Below are positions 1 through 11,502 of a stretch of DNA of 64,000 bases, piece by piece; position 1 is the stretch's first letter, and every line of letters starts with the position of its first letter. Below the pieces are notes generated by a model, which saw only the letters and a program-made list of their open reading frames with translations, was not told where the DNA came from and made no database searches. This DNA is from Cranoglanis bouderius. Its lineage: Eukaryota; Chordata; Actinopteri; Siluriformes; Cranoglanididae. The stretch spans positions 18,444,001 through 18,508,000 of the forward strand of contig CM042551.1 in the NCBI GenBank assembly GCA_023630585.1, read 5' to 3'. Position numbers and translations under genes: made by a program.

Positions 1-152
1 TAATAATATCAGTGACAATATAAATATAGTACCATTCACCACTGTTTTTGGCTACAAGTGATAGCTGCATGCAGTCTTGAGAGCCTCAGAAACACAAACA
101 TTGATCTAAAAGTAAAACTTACCCATCATCAGATAGGTTCCTAAAATATACC

Positions 153-585
153 GGTAACACTTCACAATAACAGTACATGAATAATCATGCATTAATACCT
201 GAATTAATACTTACTTAAATATGAACTAATGATGAGTTAAGGCATGTACTAATCACAAACTAATCAAGAGCTAACCTTAACTACGACATGAGTCTTATGA
301 ATTCATGCATGAATAACGACCCCCTTAAGTACATGTTAGTACATGTTTGTTAGTTAATGTATTAATTAACACGTGGGGGTAAACTACATCAAACATGCTC
401 TATAACAAAGAATATGAATTAAATGTGTATAATTTCCAATTGTTTATATAATTTGCCATATGCATCTGTGTACACAGACATTATTAGATGACTCTGGATT
501 ACTTTCATTAATACAAATAATAATCACTGATAATTTCATCTCAACCTGTTTTGCATCACTCTCCATCCATTTCTCTTCAAATCCC
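153..585. repeat. One arm of a foldback-type repeat (copy 1)
   Basis: This stretch starts with GGTAACACTT and runs closely parallel to the repeat at 5793-6465, including the shared motif AACTAATGATGAGTTAAGGC and the stretch around TTAATTAACACGT. The inverted second arm present in the other copy is not visible here, so this is a truncated copy. No coding potential is evident. Confidence 0.7.
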
Positions 586-1395
586 ACTGTAGTACTAGTA
601 CGTGCTCTGGGTGGCTCGGGCTCGGGGCACTGCTCTTTGCCCACAAGGGTGAAATTAATACAGTAACATTTGTTCATTTAGCAGACGCTGTTATCTATTA
701 ACATTTAAAACTATCGTTCTATAAGATTTTTTTCAGCTGTTTTAATCTTAGATGTCGCTGTGCTTATTCTGACCGCTTTACAGTATGTCAGTCGGATCTC
801 CCTACTTAAAAAATCATTATGAACAGTCACCCATTTCTCTCTTGTGCTCTTGCTAATGTTTTGGGCCACTGCCCCTCAAAATGTCTTTACACGTTCCTCA
901 TACTGCTTGGCACTTTTCATCTAAACCATGAAATGGCACTACAAAACTCGATGGCGCCAAGTAATTAACATTAACAAGTACATTACATTAACAAGTCTTG
1001 AGTTGTTGTTGGAGTATGCATAGTTAATAATGAGTTAGTAATGAAGTCATGGCATAATTATACATTTACATCATTTACATGTAATGCATTTAAATCATTA
1101 CCTAAAATATTAATTAACATGGATCAAGGTGGTGGTCCTTATCATTTTGTAGCAAGATAATATCCAGAGCCAAAATGTTCTTTGATGTTCTTGATTTCTG
1201 ATGATTTGATGATACATATTCACCAGCATTAAAAAAAAAACAAAGTTCAAAGGTAAAAACACCTTTAATTTAACAGCAAATTAAAACATATGTACACCTT
1301 ACATCAACATGTGTTCATGAATGTGTCATAAAAGGACCTGTATTTTCTTATAAAATTATTCATGAAACACAACATAAAATATAAAAGGTTGTCCT
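586..1395. other. No gene seen; A/T-rich DNA
   Basis: I see no coding region. It holds scattered repeats of AACATTAACAAGTACATTA-like sequence near 965-1000 and A/T-rich DNA up to the 3' end of the Merlin transposase. Confidence 0.5.
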
Positions 1396-2534
1396 TTAAA
1401 CAGGAAACTGATGGCGAATATATTTTATTAAGCGTCCAAGGGGTCCATTCTTATGTTTCTCACCAAGCCAGTGACTCCTCTTGATAAGTGTGAGGTGTTC
1501 TTTAAGCATTTTCTCTGTCCTATTTCCTCTTAGTCTCCATATTTTTGTTTTGTACATCAACCACACGCTTTCAATGTGTTGTGAATGAGCTCCACTGTGT
1601 GGGTCTACAAACCACTGGGAATGGTTCACTGTAAAATGTCTGTAGCCCATATTGGTCAAAACTCCTCTGTAGGCTCTCCACCCATCAGAGATAAGGGTAG
1701 TACCTGGATGCACGTGCTTTACAATTATAGGGATGAGGCTAAGTCTTGATCGTCTTCTCACAAGCCGCAAGACCGGGTGTCGGCATTTGTCCCTCACACC
1801 TAGTATGCCAAACACCCATTTTCGTCGCTTCCATGTGGTGGATGCTCTCCCTCGTCCATACTGTAAAGATGGAATATGCAATTAAAAACAGATATAGAGA
1901 TTTAAGAGAAAAAGATGTCCCTGTCATCTATTATCACGTTTACACACATTTTCACATATTTATCAACTTGCATTACTATCGCATTACTACAGGCAATAAA
2001 TTCACCTTTCGTTTATGACGAAAATTGCTTTCATCGAGCACAGCAAATTCTTGTCCACCTCCTGTCATCTGGCCACTTCTTCTTCTGTACTGTTTCATTG
2101 CATAGTGGCAAACCTTCGTTAGGACAGTAGCCAGCTTCGAGAGAGTTCTGGAACTTTTTGCAATCCCATCTTGCATCATATCGGTTTGTCTTAACCACAA
2201 TCCCTGAATGAACCTGTTCAGTACACAATAGTGACTCAGAATAGTGAAAACTGAAATGGCAAAATGCAACCGTTCCAAAACCACTGAAATGCATTGTAAC
2301 ATTATACTTTATAATCTCAGTCATCCTACTATACACTCACCTGTAAATAAATGTTAGCCATGATGACAAGCTGATTTTTGATTTCTCAAACAGAGATCCT
2401 ACTCTCACTGTTCGACTGGTTTTCTTGCCTCGATGACTTATGTCTACACATCCTGTGATGGCAATTAAGGGCAGAATGTGGTTATGCAGACAAAATATAA
2501 TCACTTCTGCATTGTACACTACTGGACATTTCCA
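1396..2534 (-). CDS. Merlin-superfamily (ISXO2/IS1016-like) DDE transposase, three exons
   Basis: Transposase of a Merlin DNA transposon, expected to catalyse cut-and-paste movement in the nucleus. On the minus strand three exons join in frame: about 2534-2341, 2213-2006 and 1860-1396, with GT donors at 2340-2339 and 2005-2004 and AG acceptors just upstream of 2213 and 1860. Spliced this way there is no internal stop over about 285 residues, the usual Merlin size. Exon 1 carries the family-like RVGSLFEKSKISL segment. Exon 2 ends in VLDESNFRHKRK, whose Asp codon at 2035-2033 is the first catalytic residue. Exon 3 has LISDGWRAY (Asp at 1686-1684), a His-rich segment, then HIESVW (Glu at 1572-1570), completing the DDE triad. 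No ATG is found in the first exon (the frame opens after a stop at 2537-2535), so a further 5' exon or a lost N-terminus is possible. Terminal inverted repeats were not identified. A domesticated gene cannot be excluded. Confidence 0.72.
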
Positions 2535-2984
2535 TTAGCAGAATAAATTAAACATATGTGACAAATGTGCATATCAGTAGGGTATTTCTACAGTGGTGTT
2601 AGCACCTTTTTTATGTTGTACTGGCCTTTTTATCATCTTGGACTTAAACTGAGCAGTGAGTCTTTCATGAATCATTTTCTAAGATCATGTCGTGAATATT
2701 TTTTAGACAAGATTTTCTGATATCCATCTTTGGCACTGCATCCACAAGTCATCAATTACATCATTAATTAAGATAGTATAATTTAGTGGAAAATTATCAT
2801 TCTCTCTAATGAAATGTGAAGTAAACATATGAGAATCTATCAATGTTCTTTCTAAATGTGCACACTTTTGGATTAAATGCCCTAATGGAGTTTAGTGCAG
2901 CTCTGTGATCACAAATAAATGGGAGCAGACACGATAGAAAAAGTATGTATCCTTCTTTTATGTGAAATATATGGAAAGCCAAGT
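2535..2984. other. No gene seen; possible upstream part of the Merlin element
   Basis: A/T-rich DNA without a convincing exon. It is the obvious place to look for a missing first exon or the 5' terminal repeat of the Merlin copy. Confidence 0.4.
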
Positions 2985-3585
2985 GGGTCATTATTCGCGT
3001 GCATTGTTATGCCGTTTTAAGTTTAAAAACGCCGTTTTCTAATCGCCACCAAGCATTAAGTTAGCGTCACAGGCTGACCGGCCTTAAGTTAATAGGCACA
3101 TTAATTTGCTCATTACAAAGCATAGAGAAGGAACTTTGTTTTACAACTTTGTTCTACCTCGCCATCGTTGGTGTTTTGAATGTGTTGTGTTGAATGAATG
3201 AATCTATGGCAAGTCAGATCATTCAACTGGCAAAACACCAACGATGGCGAGGTAAGGATTAAATAGGTAAGGATTTTTGTCCATAAATATTATTTATTAT
3301 TTCATAATGAGTGAAGGACATCAGGTCCAGGATTATCAGACAACAGAAGTCAGGTGCAGTGATTTATTGTCTGCTTGCATTGTAAAACAAAATTCCTTCT
3401 CGCCAATGTTGGTGTTTTGCCGATTGAATGATCTGACTTGCCATAGTTTCCTCAAACACAGTAGAGGGGGAGCTTTGTAATGAGCAAATTAATATGCCTA
3501 TTAAGCAATGTGTGATGCTAACTTAACGCCTAACAGCGCTGAACATTTATTTAAATTAGAAAACGATGCACGCGAATAATGACCC
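2985..3585. repeat. Foldback/MITE-like element with long terminal inverted repeats
   Basis: The left end GGGTCATTATTCGCGTGCAT (2985-3004) is matched in inverse orientation at 3566-3585. The arms extend imperfectly for over 100 bp: the left arm includes TTAATTTGCTCATTACAAAG, mirrored near 3475-3494. A second inner inverted pair (TTGGTGTTTTG motifs near 3168 and 3408, GATCATTCAA near 3219 and its complement near 3424) makes the whole 601 bp strongly palindromic. No protein is encoded, so it is probably a non-autonomous DNA transposon. A clear target duplication was not seen. Confidence 0.75.
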
Positions 3586-4450
3586 ATTTCAAAATGACGA
3601 AATGTGGCGATACGAAAACATTTTAGATTCCCAAACATTAGTTTTCTAGCACAAAATTAAATGTTACAGAAAAATGTTTGTATGTCATTAAACAAAGCAG
3701 CATATTATGTAAGAGACACTTTTCAGACAAAAAACACAATGAAGGCTGCTGGGTTTTGCTGCAAAAATAAGAAGCGAGTGCGAAAGTCTCCAGAAGAACT
3801 GTGTCTGGTTCTGCAAGATGCTCAATAAAACTTACCAGCTCATTTCCTTATAAAACTGCACACACTCTACCGGAGACTACTATTTTTATAATTAACTGAC
3901 AAAAGTACAAAGAAAAGATATATCCAATGTTTTCACTGACCAACTTCATTGTATTTTGTAAATATAAACAAATTTAGAATTTGATGCCTTTTGGTCACTT
4001 CGATTGAATAACAGTTAAAAGGATAGTAAACAATGTAGAAGTAATATAAAACAAATTAAAATTATGTTTATAGACTATTTTAAACCAGTAAGAAGGATCT
4101 CAAGTCCTTTTATTTCACTCTGTAGCCCTTTTCTTCATTCTGTCCAGTTCAACACACATCCTATACTTCTACATCCATTTCTAATATCTCTTCTGCTCAA
4201 CACGTGTGTAGTCCACGTACCTGTCGCTGGAAGCAGGTTCACTGTTTCAAAAGAAATCACTCCTTCCAAAATATCTCTGTGCAAGAGCTTCTAAATATTC
4301 CTATATCTTCTAAATATATGTATTAGTTTCCTAATATTGAAAAAAAGGCATGGTAGAACGTGAAGACGTGTCTAACGGATAATCAGCCGGATCGGTCAGC
4401 ATCCTCTACCATCAGTCATCAGCCAATCAGAGAGCTGCGTGAACCCTGAC
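3586..4450. other. No gene seen
   Basis: A/T-rich DNA between the palindromic element and the last visible stomatin exon. No exon, RNA gene or repeat boundary could be supported. Confidence 0.5.
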
Positions 4451-5476
4451 CTTGGCACCAGCCTCTCTGGTGGCCTCAGCCTCACCAGCCATGGCTCTCT
4501 GTAAAGTCTGGGACAGTTTGACGTCCTTCAGCTCCACTCGCTCAAGTTTAATCCCCCAGTTCTTAGACGCAGAATAGAGCACTTCCTGTCAGACAAAGCG
4601 ATGTATGATATGAAGGTTTAAACATTTTAGCTCAATTATTATGCATGTGCATGATATAATTTAGGTTCAAATGTTATAAGATTAAACCTGGAATATGGGC
4701 ACTTCCTATAATATGACAAAAGGGTTGCAATATTGAAACGGAAAGAAATACAGAACTATAAATGGATTTTTAAAAAAGTATGACATGTTCTTTAATAAAT
4801 AAAAAAATCTAGATAAATGTAGTTAAAGTGCTGTGGTGTAAAAGGAATAAAATACTTTGGGAGGTGCTGTTATAGGAAAACAATCAACTTCAGGGTGCTA
4901 ACAGTATCACCGCTTCATCACGCCAGCTGGTCGTTGATTATTTTCCTATAACAGTGCATGTGTAATGCAGTTTTTATAAAGTGTGTTTTAAATGCGAATA
5001 TTGTCCAAACCAAGCACTCGGATCCCTTCTTGAATGTGATTATTTACTTTAAGAATAGTAATAGTAAGTAGACGGGGTTTTTTTGGGATCTCCCACCTCC
5101 ATCTGTTCCGCCATCTCCTCACGGTCTGTCCGCCAAGCTCTTGGTGCCCAACATGTTCCTCAGAGTGGTTTGCGCCAGCATCTGCGTAGCCAGATTAGCA
5201 TCCTCCACTTTAATAACAGACATCGTGGGATTAAAGACTCTGTAATACACCACGCCGTCTACCAGTATGGTCACCGAGTCTTTGGTCAGCACCTGTAGCG
5301 AGGAGCCGAAAATCAAAACATTATTACTGTATATTAGGGTCATTACTTGAACTTAACTTTAGTGGCCTTTAAAACTGACTAAAAGATACTCAACTCCTGA
5401 GGAGGAATGTTGAAAGACACTGTCCTCAGATCAACCTTGCGAAAAGTGTCCACACATGGAAGGATCCAGAATATAC
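4451..5476 (-). pseudogene. Stomatin-family (STOM/STOML3-like) pseudogene, three exons
   Basis: Stomatins are SPFH-domain monotopic membrane proteins that modulate ion channels. Three exons are readable on the minus strand. Exon A (5476-5394) reads IFWILPCVDTFRKVDLRTVS then NIPPQE. Exon B (5292-5097) starts VLTKDSVTILVDGVVYYRV and ends EEMAEQME. Exon C (4585-4451) covers EVLYSASKNWGIKLERVELK and AMAGEAEATREAGAK. Acceptors before B (ctacag) and C (ctgacag) and donors after B and C are normal. Two lesions break the gene. The donor after exon A is TT at 5393-5392 instead of GT. Exon B is 196 nt, 8 nt short of a frame-preserving length, after the LGTKSLAD segment, giving an immediate TGA. The N-terminal hairpin exons and the C-terminal oligomerisation exon were not found. 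The conserved 'AMAAEAEATREARAK' of the family is also altered. The paralogue is uncertain. An assembly or sequencing error could mimic the deletion but hardly both lesions. Confidence 0.78.
4864..4957. mobile_element. Short palindromic MITE inside the stomatin-relic intron
   Basis: GCTGTTATAGGAAAA near the left end is mirrored by TTTTCCTATAACAGTGC at the right end, and the arms continue through AATCAAC / GTTGATT. The 94-bp palindrome lies between exons C and B of the stomatin relic. No coding content. Confidence 0.65.
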
Positions 5477-5792
5477 CTTTAAAAATATAGATGAATTAAC
5501 AACAAATAAGTTTACAAACTTCTATGTTAGAGATGTTTTGAACTCATCGGGCCCCTTCGCTCCGCCGAGGAGTCGCCCTAAGTGGAAAACAACTGCTCGC
5601 TCATATTCCTTGACGATCTTTTAATCAAACAGAATTCACAGAATAATTGATTATAAGGAATAAATACATGTCCTTGTGAATTCATGATAGACTAAATATT
5701 CTCAGCTGTAGCTGCAGTGATATGATTTGCCAGCCAAGACTTTTCTGTTTATAAAAAACTACTATTTAATTCCATGCTCATTATACTGTTCA
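5477..5792. other. No gene seen
   Basis: Sequence upstream of stomatin exon A. The expected upstream stomatin exon (membrane hairpin) was looked for on the minus strand and not found. Confidence 0.45.
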
Positions 5793-6465
5793 TGGTAACA
5801 CTTTAGAATAACAGTACATGAATAATCCTGCGCTAATACCTGAATTAATACTTACTTAAATATGAACTAATGATGAGTTAAGGCATGTACTAATCATGAA
5901 CCAATGAAGAGCTAACCTTAACTATGACGTGGGGCTTATGAATTCATAACAACCACCTTAAGTACATGTTAGTACATGTTTGTTAGTTAATGTGTTAATT
6001 AACACGTAGGGGTAAACTAAATCAAACCTGCTCTATAAGCAAGAATATGAATTACATGTGCATAATTTCAAATTGTTTATATAATTTTCCATATACATAT
6101 TATATAAACATCACTGGATGGCGCTGGATTACTTTCATAATTTACATCGATCCTCAGAAAGACGCACTAATAATGAACACCAATAATTTCAACACGTTTT
6201 GCGTCACGCTCCGTTCATTTCTCTTGATGTTTCTGTACGCATCTGCATATGGCAAGTTATATAAACAATTTGAAATTATGCACATGTAATTCATATTCTT
6301 TCTTATAGAGCAGGTTCCATAAGACTCGCATCGTAGTTAAGGTTAGCTCTTCATTAGTTCGTGATTAGTACATACCTTAACTCATCACTAGTTCATATTT
6401 AAGTAAGTATTAATTCAGGTATTAGTACATGATTATTCATGTACTGTTATTGTAAAGTGCTACCA
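5793..6465. repeat. Foldback element with long inverted arms (copy 2)
   Basis: The left arm begins TGGTAACACTTTAGAATAAC. The right arm ends with the complement of nearly the same sequence, finishing GTGCTACCA at 6465. The arms match for over 200 bp, through GAACTAATGATGAGTTAAGG and the TAGAGCAGGTT region, around a roughly 150-bp centre. The left half is the same family as 153-585. No ORF suggests a transposase, so it is probably non-autonomous. Confidence 0.8.
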
Positions 6466-8500
6466 ATATACCAATTACATAAAAGAATAAAAAAAACAGT
6501 AAAAATCCAAACAGGCTCCTCGTTTAGCGATAAACTCCTCCTCAGCTTCACGTCCACCTTCCGCCATACTTGTTTTCGCTCTGCACGTGAGATGCGAATG
6601 AGTCACAGACTGTCACACACAGAAATACGTCATTAACTAGGCTTTATCGTTATTATCGCGGGACGACTAATTCTTATTGTGGGGAGAATTTCTACTGGTA
6701 TACGGCAAACGATAACATATCGCCCATCCGTAATAGAGGTATATGTAGAACTTTTATTATATCACAAGTGTATGAAAATACAAATTAACCTGTTTTGTTA
6801 TTGTATCATACTATATTGTGTCCTCCAGTTCAAGTTGACATTTCAATGATTTGATGCCTCTCCCCCACAGTTATATAGGCTGAGAGAGAGAGTACAGAGT
6901 AGAGTTACATTTAGCAGCATGTCATAACAACAAGCTTCATGCTTTATTACTGCTTTTAATCTGTCCATGAATGACAACAAATTTCTGAACACAGCTCTGT
7001 TCTTCTTTTTTTTTTCATTTTAATTCCTAAAATGAAAAAATAAATAAATAAATAAATCCCTATCAGCAAGGTTTATGATATTTACTACATTAAGAAGTAC
7101 ATTTCACATTTTATGTGAAATTCAAGACTGGAATCACCCAATGATAATGTTTAGGGCTGGGCGATATGACTACAGTCTTATTTCATGATAACTATACATT
7201 TTCTCAGGTAGGTCTATCAGTAGTGTTCAAGTAAGAAATACTACAGGAATTGAATAAAGCAATTAAATGTAAAATAAAATAGACCTCACTGTATGACATA
7301 TACAGTGATTCTTATTAAATTTACTGAAGTTATTCAGTCAAATGATTGAGTGATTCTCTCTTTGTTATGTGATTAACATTAACGACACAGACAGCAGCAA
7401 GTTTATTAGACTGCTGTCACTTTAAGACCTAATGAACAGATCCAATATACATTTTTATAGTTTGACACATCTCTGATTTTTTTCCCCAACTGTTTACATT
7501 CACTTAAGACATAACCGACTGTGTTTACATGAATACTCAGCCAGACCTGCATTTTGACATGATGTGTGTGTATTTATTTGACAATCCAAGTGGAATAAGC
7601 CGCTAAAGAGAACTCAATTTGGCACTCGCACAATGAGTGGAGAAAGATGAGAGGAGAAAGCCCCTGGTCAGGCAGAGAGACGTTCATTAATTTCTTATTA
7701 TCTTAATCTTATGTTATGTTATTTATTTTTTATCTTTCTTTTCATGTTAAACATAACCAGGGGCGTTAGCTGAACTGTTAATCATCCAGGGCTGAGTCCA
7801 GATTCTTCTCCATTAAAAAAAAACCTTTTAAAACGTACTTCTAAATAGACTGTTTGCATGTATTTTTTTTCTCTTGCTTGTAAGGGCTAATTGAAAATCG
7901 GACAAAAAGTTTCAAGTTTTATCACTATTTGCAGGACTAAAATATAAAACCTTTTGGCTATGTAACACGAGACTGTAGGCTAATTTTCTGTTTCTAGCCA
8001 AGGAGACGCACAGCTAAGCTATCACTGTAGCTTAGTTTAGCTGCTACAGAGCCATGCAGAGTGTGTTATCTGTCCTTATGCTCTGCTCATATCATATTCA
8101 CCTAGCTTATACATATTCATGAACTCATATAGACATTTACACACATTGTTTTCCTGTTCAGCAGGTGAGGATGTTACTGTTTCCGTTTCAACCCCTTTAC
8201 TGGTTTAAAAAATAAAATAAAATCGGCGTATCCATTTTATCCATTTTTCCTCACACTGACTGTGAGCTGTAGCGTTTGACAGAATTGAGAGTGTCAGCCA
8301 ATAAGACATGAGTATTTCCACGTGTTTTCCTGTAAACCCAGTCTGATTGGCCTCACCTCCATTCACTGAAGACATAAAATTACAGGCCGTCTTCTTTTAC
8401 TGATGTTCAGTTACGTAGTGACAAACTGCTCCAAGTGAAGAATTATTCGGGGCTAAAGAAATAATGCCCAGGCCTGGTTACACCCCTGCACAATACGCGG
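6466..8500. other. No gene seen; scattered transposon termini
   Basis: No coding region is supported. Short motifs resembling hAT termini occur: a complement of GGATGGGCGATATGTTAT ending near 6731 and GGGCTGGGCGATATGAC at 7154-7170. An (AAAT) run sits near 7036. A minus-strand ATG at 6567-6565 opens a short reading frame of about 30 codons, but I cannot connect it to any exon. Confidence 0.4.
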
Positions 8501-8504
8501 ACCC

Positions 8505-8632
8505 GAAAATTACTGAGTCCAAAATTTCGGAGTCCGTGTCAAGTTTGAGTACAAATTTACCCAAGTGCGTGACAAGTCCGAGTTCATTCATAATTGGACT
8601 CGAGTCCAGGATCGAGTACCCCAACTCTACTG
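8505..8632. mobile_element. hAT-like transposon terminal fragment
   Basis: The stretch with repeated 'GAGTCC' and 'GACTCGAGTCC' motifs followed by CGAGTACCCCAACTCTAC resembles the terminal region of fish hAT elements. Only one end is visible and there is no coding region. Confidence 0.4.
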
Positions 8633-8692
8633 GGATCACAACCTTCCAATTAGAAGTCCAATGTCTTAACCACTGAGCTACCACTGTTCATG
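8633..8692 (-). mobile_element. tRNA-like head of a SINE, fragment
   Basis: The complement of this stretch begins with GTGGTAGCTCAGTGGTTAAG, a tRNA-like A-box sequence. The same head terminates the SINE at 16013-16325. Only the head is recognisable, in minus orientation. Confidence 0.5.
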
Positions 8693-9299
8693 TGTACCAG
8701 CTAATCGTGATGATAAAATGAGAGTCGCGCAACATGGTGCCTGTGGTCATGAGTTTGGGGCTTGATGGATAATTGTGTGATAAGGTGCTTGCTTTGACGT
8801 TTTCATAACCTGGGTGATGAAAGATTGGATTATTAACTCTGGCAAAGGAAACCGTCCATATGACTTGTTGTGGTATGATATGTTTCAGTGTTTTCAGGTA
8901 CTCAAGGTTTTTTTTGGTATACTGTACACTATGAATGGGTTCTGCAACCTTCAGCCTGCCATGTCAACGCCAGAATCTGCACTGAACTCCACTTCCCACA
9001 AGGCACCTCCACATTACAAACATGAACACCTTGGATTACAACACCCACATGCCATGTTCATTGTCATGTTCACAGTCACCTGATTACTGCTTGCACACAC
9101 CTGGACTCAATCACCTGCACACAAACATATAAGCACCTTCACTGCACCTTCACTTCACGATGTATTCGTTCAGCTCTGTGTATTCACCTGACGTACCAAG
9201 CCTTCTATTCATGTTTGTTGTTTCTGGTTTTGACCCTAGCGTGTTATCTTGCTTGGAACGTGCCAATCTATGACTGCTCAGGCTTTGGCATCATCCATG

Positions 9300-9488
9300 A
9301 TAAATACCTTTTTTACTTATTATGAGGTACCCTACAAATGTTAATTGGGGAACATGAAACTCAGTTTTAAGTCTTGATGAAAATATTGTTTGCAATTAGT
9401 CTCTGCAGGACCCCTTTGACATGGGCAACATGCTGCTCAAGGGAATCAGAATATATTAAAATATCATCTAAGCTACATATAATGCCAG
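9300..9488 (-). pseudogene. Ty3/gypsy reverse transcriptase fragment (catalytic LDD region)
   Basis: On the minus strand the sequence reads LDDILIYSDSLEQHVAHVKG then VLQRLIA, which is the catalytic (Y)LDD motif and downstream helix of a gypsy reverse transcriptase. After a frameshift it continues as EFHVPQ and TFVGYLI, the following conserved FLGY-type segment. The frame is broken at the start (a TAG precedes LDD) and in the middle. This is a small relic without flanking domains. A decayed LTR-like segment may lie just downstream (about 8960-9300), but I could not define its ends. Confidence 0.65.
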
Positions 9489-9689
9489 GCATGTCCTCTT
9501 GATTATGCTTCCACACCCTTAAGTGTATTTGCAGCTACACAGTAATTATTTATACACTTAAAGGGTAATCCAAGAGAGCAACTATTTTTGCACTTAGCAT
9601 AATTTAATTGCACAAATATTAATATTAAAGCCTAACTAACATTACATGTACTTAACTGTGCTGAAATGAAACTTTTGCAAGTTTTGGTA

Positions 9690-9850
9690 ACTCTGGGTAC
9701 TCCAGTTTCCTCCCCCAGTCCAAAGACATGCATTGTAGACTGACTGGCATTTCCAAATTGTCCTTAGTGTGTGAATGTGTGTGTGATTGTACCCTGTGAT
9801 GGGTTGGCACCCCATCCAGGGTGTCCCCCACTTTATGCCCTGCGTTAAAG
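9690..9850 (+). mobile_element. SINE fragment (body of tRNA-derived SINE)
   Basis: The run GGGTACTCCAGTTTCCTCCC, CAGTCCAAAGACATGCATTG and GTGATGGGTTGGCACCC matches the body of the fuller SINE at 53006-53333. The tRNA head is missing. Plus orientation. Confidence 0.65.
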
Positions 9851-9917
9851 TTTAATCTCCATATGTGTACTGTCAATGAGCGAACATATGTTCAGGAAAC
9901 CATGGCCGAGCGAAATC

Positions 9918-11502
9918 TACAACCCCAATTCCAATCAAGTTTGGACGCTGTGTAAAATGTAAATAAAAACAGAATGTTTATATCTCATAAACCCATATGT
10001 TATTCACAGTAGAACATAGAAAAAAATTAAATGTTTAAATTGAGGAAATGTACAATTTTAAGAAAAAACAAGGTAATTTTAAATTTTATGGCCGCAACAC
10101 GTCTCAAAAAAGTTGGGACACGGGCAACAAAAGTCTGGAAAAGTAAGTGTTACTAAAAAGAAACAGCTGGAGGAACATTTTTCAGCTAATTATGTTAATT
10201 GGCAACAGGTCAGTAACATGATTGGTTATAAAAAGAGATGCAGAGATGCATCTGCATCTTAGAGATGCAGAGTCTCTCAGAAGTAAGGATGGGCAGAGGT
10301 TCACCAGTCTGCAATAAACCGCATCTACAAATTGTCGAACAATTTCAGAATAATGCTACTCAATATAAAATTGCAAAGACTTTGAATATCTCATCATTTA
10401 CAGTACATAATATCATCAAAATATTCAGAGAATCTGGAGAAATCTCTGTGTGCAAGGGACAAGGGTAAAAATCAATATTGCATGCCCGTGATCTTCGAGC
10501 CCTCAGACTGCACTACGTTAAAAACAGGCATGATTCTGTAATGGAAATCACTACATGGGCTCAGAAAGACTTCCAGAACTCATTGTCTATGAACACAGTT
10601 CACCATGCCATCCACAAATGCATCATGCAAAGAAGAAGTCATATGTGAACATGATCCAGAAACGCTGCCGTCTTCTCTGGGCCAAAGCTAATTTAAAATT
10701 GACTGAGGTAAAGTGGAAAACTGTTCTGTGGTCAAATGAATCAAAATTTGAAATTCTTTTTGAAACCTTGGACGTAACATCCTCTGGACTAAAGAAAAGA
10801 GGGACCATCTGGCTTGTTATCAGAGCTCAGTTCAAAAGCCTGCATCTCTGATGGTATGGGGGTGTATTAGTGCCTATGGAATAGGCAGCTTGCACATCTG
10901 GAAAGGCACCATCAATGCTAAAAGGTATATACAGGTTTTAGAGCAACATATGCTTCCATCCAGACGACATCTTTTTCAGGGGAGGCCTTGCATATTTCAG
11001 AAAGACAATGCTAAACCACATACTGCATCTACTACAACAGTATGGCTTCGTAGTAGAAGAGTCCGGGTGCTGAACTGGCCTGCCTGCAGTCCAGACATTT
11101 CATCAATTGGAAACATTTGGAGCATCATGAAACGAAAAATATGACAAAGAAGACCCAGGACTGTTGAGCAGCTAGAATCCTGTATCAGATACGAATGGGA
11201 CAACATTCCTCTCCCAAAACTCCAGCAACTGGTCTCCTCAATTCCCAGACATATATGGAGGGGATGCTACACAGTGGTAAACATGGCCCTGTCCCAACAT
11301 TTATGAGACGTGTTGCTGCCATCTAATTCAAAATTACCTTATTTTTTCCTTAAAATGGTACATTTCCTCAGTTTAAACATTTGATATGTTTTCTATGTTC
11401 TATTGTGAATAAAATATGGGTTTATGAGATTTGCAAATTATTGCCTTCTGTTTTTATTTACATTTTACACCGTGACCCAACATTTTTGGAATTGGGATTG
11501 TG
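9918..11502 (+). mobile_element. Tc1/mariner transposon with decayed transposase
   Basis: The left end TACAACCCCAATTCC and the right end, whose complement reads ACAATCCCAATTCC, are terminal inverted repeats. The subterminal GTGTAAAATGTAAATAAAAA also matches its inverse near the right end. The element is about 1.58 kb. A short relative with only the ends lies at 57966-58102. Target TA is kept at the left end, while the right end has drifted. Confidence 0.8.
10238..11144 (+). pseudogene. Tc1-like transposase, broken by frameshifts and stops
   Basis: A plus-strand transposase relic in three pieces. The first (10238-10468) has a helix-turn-helix-like segment with YKIAKTLNISSFTVHNIIK. The second (about 10555-10851) has KWKTVLWSNESKFEILF, where the first catalytic Asp of the usual SDE motif is replaced by Asn. 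The third (10851-11144) has MVWGCISAYGIGSLHIWKG, the second Asp in FQKDNAKPHTA, and the region of the catalytic Glu changed to SPDISSIGNIW, so Glu is lost. Frameshifts separate the pieces. It cannot encode an active enzyme. Confidence 0.8.

Noticed and set aside
6499..6567. Minus-strand ATG with about 24 acidic residues, a possible first exon of the stomatin relic
   Set aside because: There is no convincing splice donor, and the sequence does not resemble a stomatin N-terminus.
8640..8700. A tRNA gene, suggested by GTAGCTCAGTGGTTAAG in complement
   Set aside because: The same head occurs in the SINE at 16013-16325, no complete cloverleaf can be drawn and no anticodon arm is intact.
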